Translations under genes and position numbers: made by a program
Notes under the pieces: generated by a model
Told to the model about the DNA's origin: nothing
Database searches by the model: none
Seen by the model: the letters and a program-made list of their open reading frames with translations, nothing else
Assembly: GCA_938038735.1 (NCBI GenBank)
Contig: CALHSW010000073.1
Location: 1-64,000 of the forward strand
Source of the DNA: an uncultured Bacteroidia bacterium
Lineage (GTDB): Bacteria > Bacteroidota > Bacteroidia > Bacteroidales > CAJPTX01
Reading direction: 5' to 3'
Length of the DNA stretch: 64,000 nucleotides
Shown: positions 56,195-64,000 of the stretch, in pieces
Layout of the letters: each line of letters begins with the position of its first letter
Position numbering within the stretch: the first letter of the stretch is position 1

Positions 56195-56230
56195 AATGCC
56201 GCCCCATCCGCAGGACGGTCTCTCAATCCG
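56195..56230 (+). repeat. Hairpin repeat, array copy D (partial, abuts GH57 stop)
   Basis: Holds GCCGCCCCATCCGCAGGACGG and TCTCTCAAT, then breaks off at the stop codon of the GH57 gene. It starts 171 bases after copy C. The gene's end therefore marks the edge of the array. Confidence 0.75.
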
Positions 56231-57415
56231 CTAGTACCTTTCCACCCGCAGCATGAAGTCACTTAATACATTCATATAGTTTATGAACGCATCGTAGGGC
56301 GAATCGTAGGGGTTAAAATACTTGTGCACATCGCCATCGCTGAACCACTTCGTGCACATGTAGTAGAAATGGTCGCTCGTCTGTAGGTAGAGCCAATCGC
56401 GGTGCAAATCGGGGTCATCTATCTCCGCCACCCTATCGGCTAGGCTGTAAAGCGTGTTGAACGCCTCATCCTGCAGCTCGTTGCCCAGCCATGCCGTGAG
56501 GTCCCGCTCCTCGTCCGCCCAGCTGGTGGGGTACGGCACGTGCAGCGGCGCAACGGTTTGGTGCAGCTTCGCCGTCTCGGCCGGCGTACGGAACTCAAAA
56601 TCCGTCTGCCCATATATGGCGTTTGGCAACGCCCGCATGAAATCGAAAATCCCCGTGTCGGCCCACTGGTGCTCCCCAAAAGTCTCGTAGTCCATGAAGA
56701 GGTTCACCACCTCGTCCTTGCTGGGTAGCGCATTGAGCCAGCCCGCATACTTTTCCGTGGTGAGCGGCCACCCATTCCACCCCCTATTGGAGAAACGGAA
56801 CGCGATATCATCGCTCAGCTGAAAATTCTTGAGCAGGAGCTTCAGCTTAGGATTGATGGGGTTATGGTACAAGAAGTTGGGACTCTTCCACCCCAGCACG
56901 TGCTTTGCGCCCTCGGCCAGCATTTGGGAGAAACCCATGGCCGCAACGCGCGCCCCGATTAAATCGCTATATATCAGCTCCGTATCGCGGAACGTGGTGG
57001 GGGTAACCCCAAACAATCCCTTCACCCTATCGCAATGCTCCTGCACCTGCCGCTCAAATGCGTCGCCCTCCTTTAGGGCCACCAGCGAGTGCGCGTAGGT
57101 CTCAGCCAAAAACTCCACCTGCCCCGTCCGCGCCAGCTCCTGGAAGGTCTGCAGCACCTCCGGCGCATACATCTCAAACTGGTCAAGCGCCACCCCCGAA
57201 ATGGAGAACGAAAACTTCACCTTTGAACCGTACTGCGCTATAAGGTCTAGCAAAAGCCGATTGGTGGGTAGATAGCACTTCTCAGCCACCTTGCGCATGA
57301 TCGAAGCGTTCGCCTGCGCATCGAAGTAGTCGTGCGCCACGCCTAAATCAAAAAAACGGTAGCGGCGAAGCCTAAAGGGTTGATGTACTTGGAAATAAAA
57401 GCAAAGTGTACGCAT
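56231..57415 (-). CDS. GH57 family alpha-glucan hydrolase/transferase
   Basis: Cytoplasmic glycoside hydrolase family 57 protein, probably alpha-amylase-like and acting on glycogen. Motif 1 is YFQVHQPFR at residues 7-15, motif 2 is GQVEFLAETYAHS, the likely nucleophile is E146 in FRDTELIYSD, and the likely acid/base is D242 in LFMDYETFGEHQW. Length 394 is short for the family but normal for this Bacteroidota subgroup. A TTG at 57427 is in frame; the ATG at 57415 is preferred. It is 33 bases after the glycogen synthase gene and part of a three-gene glycogen operon. The 3' end abuts the repeat array. Confidence 0.92.
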   Translation of the reverse strand: MRTLCFYFQVHQPFRLRRYRFFDLGVAHDYFDAQANASIMRKVAEKCYLPTNRLLLDLIAQYGSKVKFSFSISGVALDQFEMYAPEVLQTFQELARTGQVEFLAETYAHSLVALKEGDAFERQVQEHCDRVKGLFGVTPTTFRDTELIYSDLIGARVAAMGFSQMLAEGAKHVLGWKSPNFLYHNPINPKLKLLLKNFQLSDDIAFRFSNRGWNGWPLTTEKYAGWLNALPSKDEVVNLFMDYETFGEHQWADTGIFDFMRALPNAIYGQTDFEFRTPAETAKLHQTVAPLHVPYPTSWADEERDLTAWLGNELQDEAFNTLYSLADRVAEIDDPDLHRDWLYLQTSDHFYYMCTKWFSDGDVHKYFNPYDSPYDAFINYMNVLSDFMLRVERY

Positions 57416-57447
57416 ATTACGTGTCAATTCTTTTTGTGGTGTCTACT

Positions 57448-58731
57448 CTAGTGGGCGAGCAACGAACGGTAAACCTCAAGCAGCATCGATGCCGCGCTCT
57501 CCCACTTCAAATTAGTAACCTCATGGGTGCCGTACTTCTGGAAGAATGGGCTCAGCGCCTTGTAGGTCAATATGGCATGAATGGCATCCGCCAACGCATC
57601 AACGTCCCAAAAGTCCACCTTGATGGCGTACTTCAGCACCTCCGCCACGCCCGACTGCTTCGAGATAATCACCGGCACCTGGCTCCGCATCGCCTCCAGC
57701 GGCGTGATGCCGAAGGGCTCCGAAACGGACGGCATAACGTAGACGTCGCTCATGCTATAGAGCCTGTCCACCTCCTCCCCCCGCAGAAAGCCCGCGAAAT
57801 GGAACTTACTCGCGATCCCCAGCTCCGCCACGCGGCGCACCATACGGTTGCGCATATCGCCGCTCCCCGCCATCACGAAGCGCACGTTATCCATCTTGCC
57901 CAGCACCCGCTGGGCCGCCTCCACGAAGTAATCGGGACCCTTCTGAAAGGTAATGCGCCCCAAGAAGGTCACCACCTTCTCGGGGAAGGGACGCCCCGAA
58001 CGGTTGCTTTCCACCTCCCCGGTGAAATCTATCGCATTATGAATCGTCACCACCTTCTTCGGGTCAATGCCGTAGCGCGAAATGACGATACTGCGCGTCA
58101 AATGGCTCACGCACACCACGCGGTCGGCATTCTCCATGCCGTAACGCTCAATGTTATAGACCGTTTGGTTAACGTTCTCCCCGCTGCGGTCAAATTCTGT
58201 GGCGTGCACGTGCACCACCAACGGCCGCCCCGACGCCCGCTTCGCCGCCACGCCAGCCAAATAGGTGAGCCAGTCGTGCGCATGGATTACATCGTGCGGC
58301 GTTTGCCGGGCAATCGACGCGGCAATGAGGGCGTAGCGATGCACCTCAGCAAGCAAATCCGCCCCGTACGTCCCGCTGAATGAAAAATGCCCCGAAGCCC
58401 AGTGGTTCTGCACCATACGCTCCTTGTAGTTCGCCCCGAACTCTCGTATCACGTCCTCCTCCGTGCAGTAGGGGTATAGAAAGGAATCCACCGCGAGGAA
58501 CTGCACGTAGCGGCTCAGCGTCAAAGCCTCCTCCTGGCTTAGCGAAAAACCTATCTCCTCGGCCGAAAGCATCCGCAGCCGATCGCCACCCTCGCCGCCA
58601 AACAGCTTGGGCATCACGAAGGTAACATCCACCCCCACCTTCGCTAGTCCCCCGGTAATGCCTTTGCACGCCGTGCCGAGTCCCCCAGTAATATGCGGCG
58701 GGAACTCCCATCCAAACATCAATACTCGCAT
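57448..58731 (-). CDS. GT4-type glycogen/starch synthase-like glycosyltransferase
   Basis: Cytoplasmic glycosyltransferase that probably elongates alpha-1,4-glucan from a sugar nucleotide. N-terminal block MRVLMFGWEFPPHITGGLGT, then VIHAHDWLTYLAGV, and the C-terminal GT-B part: VTFLGRITFQKGPDYFVEAA, FVMAGSGDMRNRMV, DVYVMPSVSEPFGITPLEAM. The EPFGI..LEAM loop supplies the donor-binding glutamates. Length 427 fits the GT4 relatives that replace GlgA in Bacteroidota. Three bases separate it from the debranching-enzyme gene, so translation is coupled. The donor (UDP- or ADP-glucose) is not decided by the sequence. Confidence 0.9.
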   Translation of the reverse strand: MRVLMFGWEFPPHITGGLGTACKGITGGLAKVGVDVTFVMPKLFGGEGGDRLRMLSAEEIGFSLSQEEALTLSRYVQFLAVDSFLYPYCTEEDVIREFGANYKERMVQNHWASGHFSFSGTYGADLLAEVHRYALIAASIARQTPHDVIHAHDWLTYLAGVAAKRASGRPLVVHVHATEFDRSGENVNQTVYNIERYGMENADRVVCVSHLTRSIVISRYGIDPKKVVTIHNAIDFTGEVESNRSGRPFPEKVVTFLGRITFQKGPDYFVEAAQRVLGKMDNVRFVMAGSGDMRNRMVRRVAELGIASKFHFAGFLRGEEVDRLYSMSDVYVMPSVSEPFGITPLEAMRSQVPVIISKQSGVAEVLKYAIKVDFWDVDALADAIHAILTYKALSPFFQKYGTHEVTNLKWESAASMLLEVYRSLLAH

Positions 58732-58734
58732 GGC

Positions 58735-60765
58735 TTAGGCCTTTTTCATTTCCTGCTCCCTCACGAACCGCTCCGGATGCATATACTCCGCCACGCGCTG
58801 CACTGCCGCCACGCTCCACGCCTGGGCGTACGTCCCGCCCGGCGTATGCGGCGGGTCGCCATCAAACACCTCGCCGATGGTGCCTAGCCCATAGCGCTGC
58901 ATCTCCTGCTCCATCGCCTCCAGAATCTGCCGCCCCACGGTCTGCGCCGCGTACTCCCCCTTCACCCGCCGCGTGGCGCAAAGGTACTCCGACAGCCAGA
59001 ACGGCCATATCGTACCCTGATGGTATGCCTCATCGCGCGCCGCCTGCCCCCCACCGTAGTGGGGCTTATAGTTCGGACTCTTCGGCGAAAGCGTGCGAAG
59101 CCCCAGCGGCGTGTACAGCTCCCGGCGCACCGTCTCCAGCACCCCTGCCTGCTGCTCCGCCGTCAGCGGCGATGATGGTAGCGACACCGCCAGCAGCTGG
59201 TTGGGGCGCACGAACGTATTCGCCCCCTGCTCATCGACGTAGTCAGCGAGGTAGCCCTTCTCCGGCAGCCAAAACTCCGCCACGAAGCTCTCCCGCACCC
59301 GCGCCGCGAACGCCTCCATCTTCGCCGCATCTTTCCCTTTGCCCATCGCCGCGTACAGGCGCTGCATGAAGCACAGCGCGTTGTACCACAACGCATTTAT
59401 CTCCACGTCAAACCCCGTGCGCGGGGTCACCGGCCGTCCGTTCACCACGGCATCCATCCACGTCAACGCCTGCCCCGTCTCGCCAGCCCATAGCAAGCCA
59501 TTCTCGCGCACCCCTATGGAGAAGGGGAGCTGCCCATCGCTGGTGAGACTATCAAAAACGCTCCGGAGCGCTCTGCCCCATAGCTTGCACGCCCGCGCGT
59601 AGTCCCCCGTGTAGCCGCAGTACTCCTCCACCGCTCGGAAAAGCCACAGCGGCGCATCCACGCTGTTAAATGCCGGCGCATCCACGCGCCCCATATTGGG
59701 CAGCAGGCCGTCCTTCATCTCCTTCACCAGCGAGGTCATCACCCGCTCAAAATAGTCCACATGCCCCAGCGGCAGCGTCAGCCCCGGCAATGCAATCAGC
59801 GTGTCGCGCCCCCACCGGCCGAACCATGGGTAGCCCGCCACCACGTACATCGAGTGGCCGTGGTCCGCCAAAAACTGCTCCGCCGCGGCCTGCAGCGTGC
59901 TGATAAAGTCGTCTCGCCGCGGCCGTTTCTCCAGCTCTGCGTTAAAGCTTCGCAGCAGCTGCCGGGGATTACACTCCTTCGTCGCCGCCGAGAACACCAG
60001 CGGCTGCCCCGACTTCAGGGTGCATTCAAAGTAGCCCGGCACGAACAGATCCTCGTGGCAATCGTAGCCCCGGTTATACTCCTCGGAGTACTCCACGTTG
60101 TAGTGCCAATCGGGCGCATGCACGTACTCACTCGCCACGTTGGTCTGCAAATAAATCGTCGGGAAGCCGGGGTACATCCGCCCGCTCGCACCGTTCGGCA
60201 CCGGCGTAAATTTCACGTCTACGTCCAAATTCGCATGCGACAGCGCATGGCTGTTGCGGAACGACAGGAATGGGCGTATGCTGAATTTCAGCGTCCCACT
60301 CCCCTCCAGCAGCGTGTAGCGCACCATGAGGTGCTCCTGGGTGTGCGCAAAGAGAAGCTCCTTCTGCAGCACGATATCGCCCACTCGGTAAACGAATGTG
60401 GGCGTCGGCGCAAGCCGGAACGACACCAAATACTTATGTCCCCGCGGCTCGTACACCCCCGGGAACCGGCGCACCCCCAAATGGAACTCCTGACCATTGA
60501 CCGTGAGCGTCTCGTCAAGCGTGGAGAGCAACACGTGGCGCTCCCCGCCAAAATGCTCCAGCGGGAGTACCATCAGCCCATGGTACTTCCGTGTATTGCA
60601 CAGCGCGCAGGTGGTACTCATATACCCCCCGCTGTGGTTAGTACTCAAAAATTCGTGCGTGAGCGCACGGCTCAAGCTCACCAGCTCAGGCTGCTCAAAC
60701 GCTATGTACGGACGCTTCGCGCTCCGCCCCTCTCCTGTAGTTTTTTTTGTTGAAATCTTTCCCAT
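58735..60765 (-). CDS. Glycogen debranching enzyme (amylo-alpha-1,6-glucosidase)
   Basis: Cytoplasmic enzyme that removes alpha-1,6 branch points from glycogen. An N-terminal beta domain (residues 30-280, TNHSGGYMSTTCALCNTRKY to YHGLMVLPLEHFGGERHVLL) precedes an alpha/alpha toroid catalytic domain. Motifs of that domain: YPWFGRWGRDTLIALPGLTL, ADAPLWLFRAVEEYCGYTGD-like text and HQGTIWPFWLSEYLCATRRV. At 676 residues it is full length for the bacterial type. A GTG at 60822 is in frame; the ATG at 60765 is chosen because the upstream part is low-information and basic. First gene of the debranching-synthase-GH57 operon, with a promoter box at 60927-60934. Confidence 0.93.
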   Translation of the reverse strand: MGKISTKKTTGEGRSAKRPYIAFEQPELVSLSRALTHEFLSTNHSGGYMSTTCALCNTRKYHGLMVLPLEHFGGERHVLLSTLDETLTVNGQEFHLGVRRFPGVYEPRGHKYLVSFRLAPTPTFVYRVGDIVLQKELLFAHTQEHLMVRYTLLEGSGTLKFSIRPFLSFRNSHALSHANLDVDVKFTPVPNGASGRMYPGFPTIYLQTNVASEYVHAPDWHYNVEYSEEYNRGYDCHEDLFVPGYFECTLKSGQPLVFSAATKECNPRQLLRSFNAELEKRPRRDDFISTLQAAAEQFLADHGHSMYVVAGYPWFGRWGRDTLIALPGLTLPLGHVDYFERVMTSLVKEMKDGLLPNMGRVDAPAFNSVDAPLWLFRAVEEYCGYTGDYARACKLWGRALRSVFDSLTSDGQLPFSIGVRENGLLWAGETGQALTWMDAVVNGRPVTPRTGFDVEINALWYNALCFMQRLYAAMGKGKDAAKMEAFAARVRESFVAEFWLPEKGYLADYVDEQGANTFVRPNQLLAVSLPSSPLTAEQQAGVLETVRRELYTPLGLRTLSPKSPNYKPHYGGGQAARDEAYHQGTIWPFWLSEYLCATRRVKGEYAAQTVGRQILEAMEQEMQRYGLGTIGEVFDGDPPHTPGGTYAQAWSVAAVQRVAEYMHPERFVREQEMKKA

Positions 60766-61293
60766 GCGCCTCCACTTTTTTCTATTAGTCCTAATGCCTT
60801 CCACCCAAAGCACGCCCTTCACCCCTCAACGCCTGCACGTCCCACGCCGTCTCCTCCCACCGCTGCCCTCCCTATCCTACGATGCGCCCCCGCAGACTAC
60901 TCCACTAATTACGCTCTAAGTATTTGCAAAGTTAGCTAAAATTATTTATAGGCGGGCATTCAAAATGAAAATTATTTCTTTCTGCATAGAAAGGATACCG
61001 TATCACGCTGAAACACAGAACGCGGCGTAATACACCCTCGCTTCAAAAAGCAAAATCCAACCAAATCTTCACTCTTTCTCAATGCGCCGTATTCCCTCTC
61101 CGTAAGCCAACCCTAATGCTGCAATGCGCATCCTTACCGCCCCATGCGCCCCGATGCCTTTGGTGGCGTACCTCCCGCGCACCCCTGTTGCGCATACGCC
61201 TCGCCACGCCATACGCACCCCATCTCTCCACGCTATTCCACCAGAAACGTAGAACAAAAATGCAATATGTACCTTTTAGCGCCATTATTTTTC
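60766..61293. other. Intergenic region between the glycogen operon and gcvP
   Basis: About 530 bases with no supported gene. It holds the minus-strand promoter at 60927-60934 and ends at the gcvP promoter. The middle (about 61070-61260) has many ATGCGC/GCGCAT-like words but no clear hairpin, and I find no glycine-riboswitch pattern. Confidence 0.5.
60927..60934 (-). promoter_or_regulatory. -7 promoter box of the glycogen operon
   Basis: TAACTTTG on the minus strand, exact TAnnTTTG, 162 bases before the debranching-enzyme ATG. The distance implies a long leader or a start nearer 60822. Confidence 0.5.
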
Positions 61294-61301
61294 TATCTTT
61301 G
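61294..61301 (+). promoter_or_regulatory. -7 promoter box of gcvP
   Basis: TATCTTTG, exact TAnnTTTG, 57 bases before the gcvP ATG. TTTT at 61274-61277 may be a poor -33 element. Confidence 0.6.
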
Positions 61302-61358
61302 CGCCGCATTGCCGAAGGCAAACGCAATATGTTGAACTGTATATACAAAGTGTAAGCT

Positions 61359-64000
61359 ATGAGTCAGGATGTCTTTTCAAATCGTCATATCGGGGTCCGT
61401 GAAACCGATTACCCCGAAATGCTGGCGGCGATAGGCGTACAGTCCATCGACGCGCTCATTGAGCAAACCGTACCGCACGATATTCGTCTTCCTAAGAAAA
61501 TGGACCTACCGACCCCAATGTCGGAGGCCGAGTATCTAGCCCACATACACACGCTGGCGGGCAAGAACAAAATCTTCCGCTCCTTGATAGGCCGCGGGTA
61601 CTACGGCACGCAAACGCCGGCCGTGATCCAGCGAAACGTATTTGAAAATGCCTCGTGGTACACCTCCTACACGCCCTACCAGGCGGAGATTAGCCAGGGC
61701 CGCCTTGAGGCACTCCTCAACTTCCAAACGATGGTGAGCAGCCTCACAGGGCTAGAAATGGCGAACGCGTCGCTGCTCGACGAGGGCACAGCCGCCGCCG
61801 AGGCCATGCTCATGATGTTTAGCCTCCGGAGCCGCAAGGCGGAGAAAGAGGGACGCAACGTGCTTTTCGTAGACGACAATATCTTCCCGCAGACTGCCGA
61901 TGTGATAATCACCCGCGCCGAGCCGCAGGGCATTGAGGTGGTACGCGGATGCTACAGAGATTATACCTTCACTGGCAAGGAGTTCGGCGTGATTGTGCAA
62001 TACCCCGACTCGAAGGGGGAAATTCGCGATTACATGGCACTCGCGGATGCTGCGCATAGCCATGAGGCCCTCGTGGCGGTGGCCGCCGACATCCTTTCGC
62101 TCGTGCTGCTCGAAGCCCCTGGGGCGTGGGGCGCCGACATTGCGCTAGGGTCAACGCAGCGTTTCGGCATTCCGTTGGGCTGCGGTGGTCCGTCTGCGGG
62201 CTACCTAGCCACGCATGATAAGTACAAACGGAACATGCCGGGGCGCATCGTGGGGGTTTCGGTAGATCGTCATGGAAACCATGCGCTACGCCTCGCGCTG
62301 CAAACGCGCGAGCAGCACATCAAGCGCGAAAAGGCTACCTCCAATATATGCACTGCGCAGGCGCTACTCGCGACCATGGCGAGCTTCTACGCCGTCTACT
62401 ACGGCCCCGAAGGGCTACGCCGCATCGCGATGAATGCGCACGGTGCCGCGGTAAAGGCGGCGGAGGTTCTCAAGAGCCTCGGATGCACCATCAGCGTCGA
62501 AAACTTCTTCGACACCATCCGCGTCAAGCTGCCCGAGGGCATCGCGCAGGAGAGCGTCCGCAGGGAGGCTCTCGCCAATGGGTTCAACTTCTACTACACC
62601 GATTGCGGCGCCATTTCGATCTCGTTCGATGAGCTCTCCACGGCGCAGGAGCTGACGAAGATAATCAGCATTTTCGCCAAGGCCATCGGAAAGCCCGCCG
62701 TGCCCGTGAGCTGCATTGAGCTCAGCGAACCCGCCTTCAACAAGCAGTTTGCGCGCAAAACGCCTATCCTGGAGGAGAAGGTATTTAATCTCTACCGCTC
62801 CGAGACGGAGATGATGCGCTACATCAAGCAGCTGGAGCGCAAGGACATTGCGCTGAACCACTCTATGATCCCGCTCGGCAGCTGCACCATGAAACTCAAC
62901 TCGGCGGCCTCCATGCTGCCGCTCTCATGGCCTGAGTTCACGTCAATTCACCCCTTCGCGCCGGCCGACCAAATGGAGGGCTACGCGGAGATTATCCACA
63001 ACCTTGCAGCCTACATCTCGGAAATCACCGGCTTCGCCGGCACTACCTTCCAGCCTAACTCCGGCGCGGCGGGCGAGTACACGGGGCTAATGATTATACG
63101 GAAGTACCACCTCTCGCGTGGCGATAAGCAGCGCACCACGGTCATCATTCCCTCCTCAGCCCACGGCACGAACCCCGCCTCGGCTGCCATGGCCGGCGCA
63201 AAAATCGTGATTGTGGACTGCGATGAGAACGGCAATATTGACGTGGATGACCTGGAGCGGAAGGCGAAGGAGAATGCCGATACGCTCTCTGCCTTCATGG
63301 TGACCTACCCATCAACCCATGGTATATTTGAGAGCAGGATCCGGCGAATGATGGACATTATCCACGAGAACGGTGGGTTGGTCTACATGGACGGCGCCAA
63401 TATGAACGGCCAGGTGGGCCTCACCAGCCCCGGCTACATCGGCGCGGACGTTTGCCACCTCAATCTGCACAAAACGTTCGCCATCCCGCACGGAGGCGGC
63501 GGCCCTGGCATCGGCAGCGTGAGCGTGAGCAAAGAGCTCACCCAGTTCCTCCCGAACCACAGCATGGTTAGCGTGGGGGGCGAAAATGGCATAACGGCCG
63601 TTGCCTCATCCCCTTGGGGCAGCGCCTACGTCATCCCCATCGTCTACGCCTACGTGCGCATGATGGGCGAGGAGGGCCTCACCCGCGCCACCGAAACGGC
63701 CATCCTCAGCGCCAACTACATCGCCGCCCGCATCAAGGATTCGTACGGCGTGGTCTACACCGGCGAAACAGGACGCGTGGGGCACGAGTGCATTGTGGAT
63801 TGCCGCGACTGCCGCGAGAAGTATGGTGTGGAAACCGCAGACATCGCACGGCGACTGATGGACTACGGATTCCATGCGCCAACGCTCTCCTTCCCTGTGC
63901 ATGAAACGCTGATGGTGGAGCCTACCGAGAGCGAATCAAAGGCGGAGATTGACCGTTTCTGCAACACGCTCATCGCCATCAAGGAGGAGATGAAGGAAAT
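61359..64000 (+). CDS. gcvP: Glycine dehydrogenase (decarboxylating), P protein; 3' end outside window
   Basis: PLP enzyme of the glycine cleavage system that decarboxylates glycine and passes aminomethyl to the H protein. The frame runs open from the ATG at 61359 to the window edge (880 codons); about 70 residues are missing by comparison with the usual 950. The N-terminal half has RHIGVRETDYPEML, YYGTQTPAVIQRN, SLLDEGTAAAEAML and GIPLGCGGPSAGY. The C-terminal half has MIPLGSCTMKLNSAA, FQPNSGAAGEYTGLM, SSAHGTNPASAAMAG and the PLP lysine K705 in LNLHKTFAIPHGGGGPG. Both halves of the single-chain form are fused, as in most Bacteroidota. gcvT and gcvH are not in the window. Confidence 0.96.
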   Translation, partial: MSQDVFSNRHIGVRETDYPEMLAAIGVQSIDALIEQTVPHDIRLPKKMDLPTPMSEAEYLAHIHTLAGKNKIFRSLIGRGYYGTQTPAVIQRNVFENASWYTSYTPYQAEISQGRLEALLNFQTMVSSLTGLEMANASLLDEGTAAAEAMLMMFSLRSRKAEKEGRNVLFVDDNIFPQTADVIITRAEPQGIEVVRGCYRDYTFTGKEFGVIVQYPDSKGEIRDYMALADAAHSHEALVAVAADILSLVLLEAPGAWGADIALGSTQRFGIPLGCGGPSAGYLATHDKYKRNMPGRIVGVSVDRHGNHALRLALQTREQHIKREKATSNICTAQALLATMASFYAVYYGPEGLRRIAMNAHGAAVKAAEVLKSLGCTISVENFFDTIRVKLPEGIAQESVRREALANGFNFYYTDCGAISISFDELSTAQELTKIISIFAKAIGKPAVPVSCIELSEPAFNKQFARKTPILEEKVFNLYRSETEMMRYIKQLERKDIALNHSMIPLGSCTMKLNSAASMLPLSWPEFTSIHPFAPADQMEGYAEIIHNLAAYISEITGFAGTTFQPNSGAAGEYTGLMIIRKYHLSRGDKQRTTVIIPSSAHGTNPASAAMAGAKIVIVDCDENGNIDVDDLERKAKENADTLSAFMVTYPSTHGIFESRIRRMMDIIHENGGLVYMDGANMNGQVGLTSPGYIGADVCHLNLHKTFAIPHGGGGPGIGSVSVSKELTQFLPNHSMVSVGGENGITAVASSPWGSAYVIPIVYAYVRMMGEEGLTRATETAILSANYIAARIKDSYGVVYTGETGRVGHECIVDCRDCREKYGVETADIARRLMDYGFHAPTLSFPVHETLMVEPTESESKAEIDRFCNTLIAIKEEMKE

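Noticed and set aside
55700..56230. CRISPR array
   Set aside because: Units are about 110 bases with several internal hairpins, are imperfect, have spacers of uneven length, and no cas gene is near.
57406..58383. Plus-strand 325-residue His/Arg-rich frame
   Set aside because: Lies opposite the well-supported GT4 synthase gene and has no recognisable domain.
59761..60753. Plus-strand 330-residue frame
   Set aside because: Antisense to the debranching enzyme, Arg/Gln/His-rich, with no start signals or domain.
61069..61257. Minus-strand 62-residue frame
   Set aside because: Low-information Arg/Gly/Ala-rich sequence in the intergenic region, without promoter or ribosome binding site.
60766..61358. 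Glycine riboswitch ahead of gcvP
   Set aside because: No tandem aptamer-like GGAGAG core or terminator-like switch was found, and this class is not expected in Bacteroidota.

Overview
The window looks like chromosome of a Bacteroidota (Bacteroidales-type) bacterium. The evidence is a type IX secretion C-terminal sorting domain on a 1542-residue surface protein, TonB-dependent receptors paired with DUF4249 and DUF4154 partners, a GlsB-type acyltransferase, two DUF4491 proteins, and a recurring TAnnTTTG -7 promoter box in front of many genes. Shine-Dalgarno sequences are mostly weak. There is no rRNA, tRNA, CRISPR array, phage or transposase; nearly everything is ordinary chromosomal gene content.

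Layout. 1-788: no gene, copies of a hairpin-rich repeat. 789-11639 (+): leuS, a YitT membrane protein, an M23 lipoprotein, thiS, thiC, lon and pyrD, closed by a perfect 19-bp terminator. 11741-15526: an acidic-tailed small protein, glsB and recG. 15698-18989 (+): a TonB receptor and its DUF4249 lipoprotein. 19031-25234 (-): a coiled-coil protein, zapA, a probable 6S RNA, RNase Y, a UvrD-type helicase and a secreted M20-like protein that has lost its metal ligands. 25457-30099: a flavoprotein, yebC, a lipoprotein and a LolA-like protein. 30449-36903 (-): ftsK, two DUF4491 proteins, trkH with a translationally coupled HAMP-only membrane protein, and a methyltransferase. 37103-47445: AcpH, then an envelope cluster read on the minus strand (lgt, two related TPR proteins, an outer-membrane barrel, a Wzy/ligase-like protein, RodA). 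47484-50487 (-): TonB receptor plus DUF4154 protein. 50829-55457 (-): giant T9SS cargo protein. 55458-56230: tandem array of the same repeat as at the left edge. 56231-60765 (-): glycogen cluster (debranching enzyme, GT4 synthase, GH57 enzyme). 61359-end (+): gcvP, cut by the window edge.

The themes are envelope biogenesis (lgt, LolA-like, RodA, Wzy-like, TPR/barrel, M23, GlsB), outer-membrane uptake, glycogen metabolism, and DNA/RNA housekeeping. The least explained items are the secreted pseudo-M20 protein, the TPR-TPR-barrel set beside RodA, the HAMP-only protein coupled to TrkH, the modular T9SS protein, the dispersed four-hairpin repeat, and a 20-bp perfect inverted repeat in a 0.8-kb gene-free gap. 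I did not find a clear-cut new defence or mobile system.
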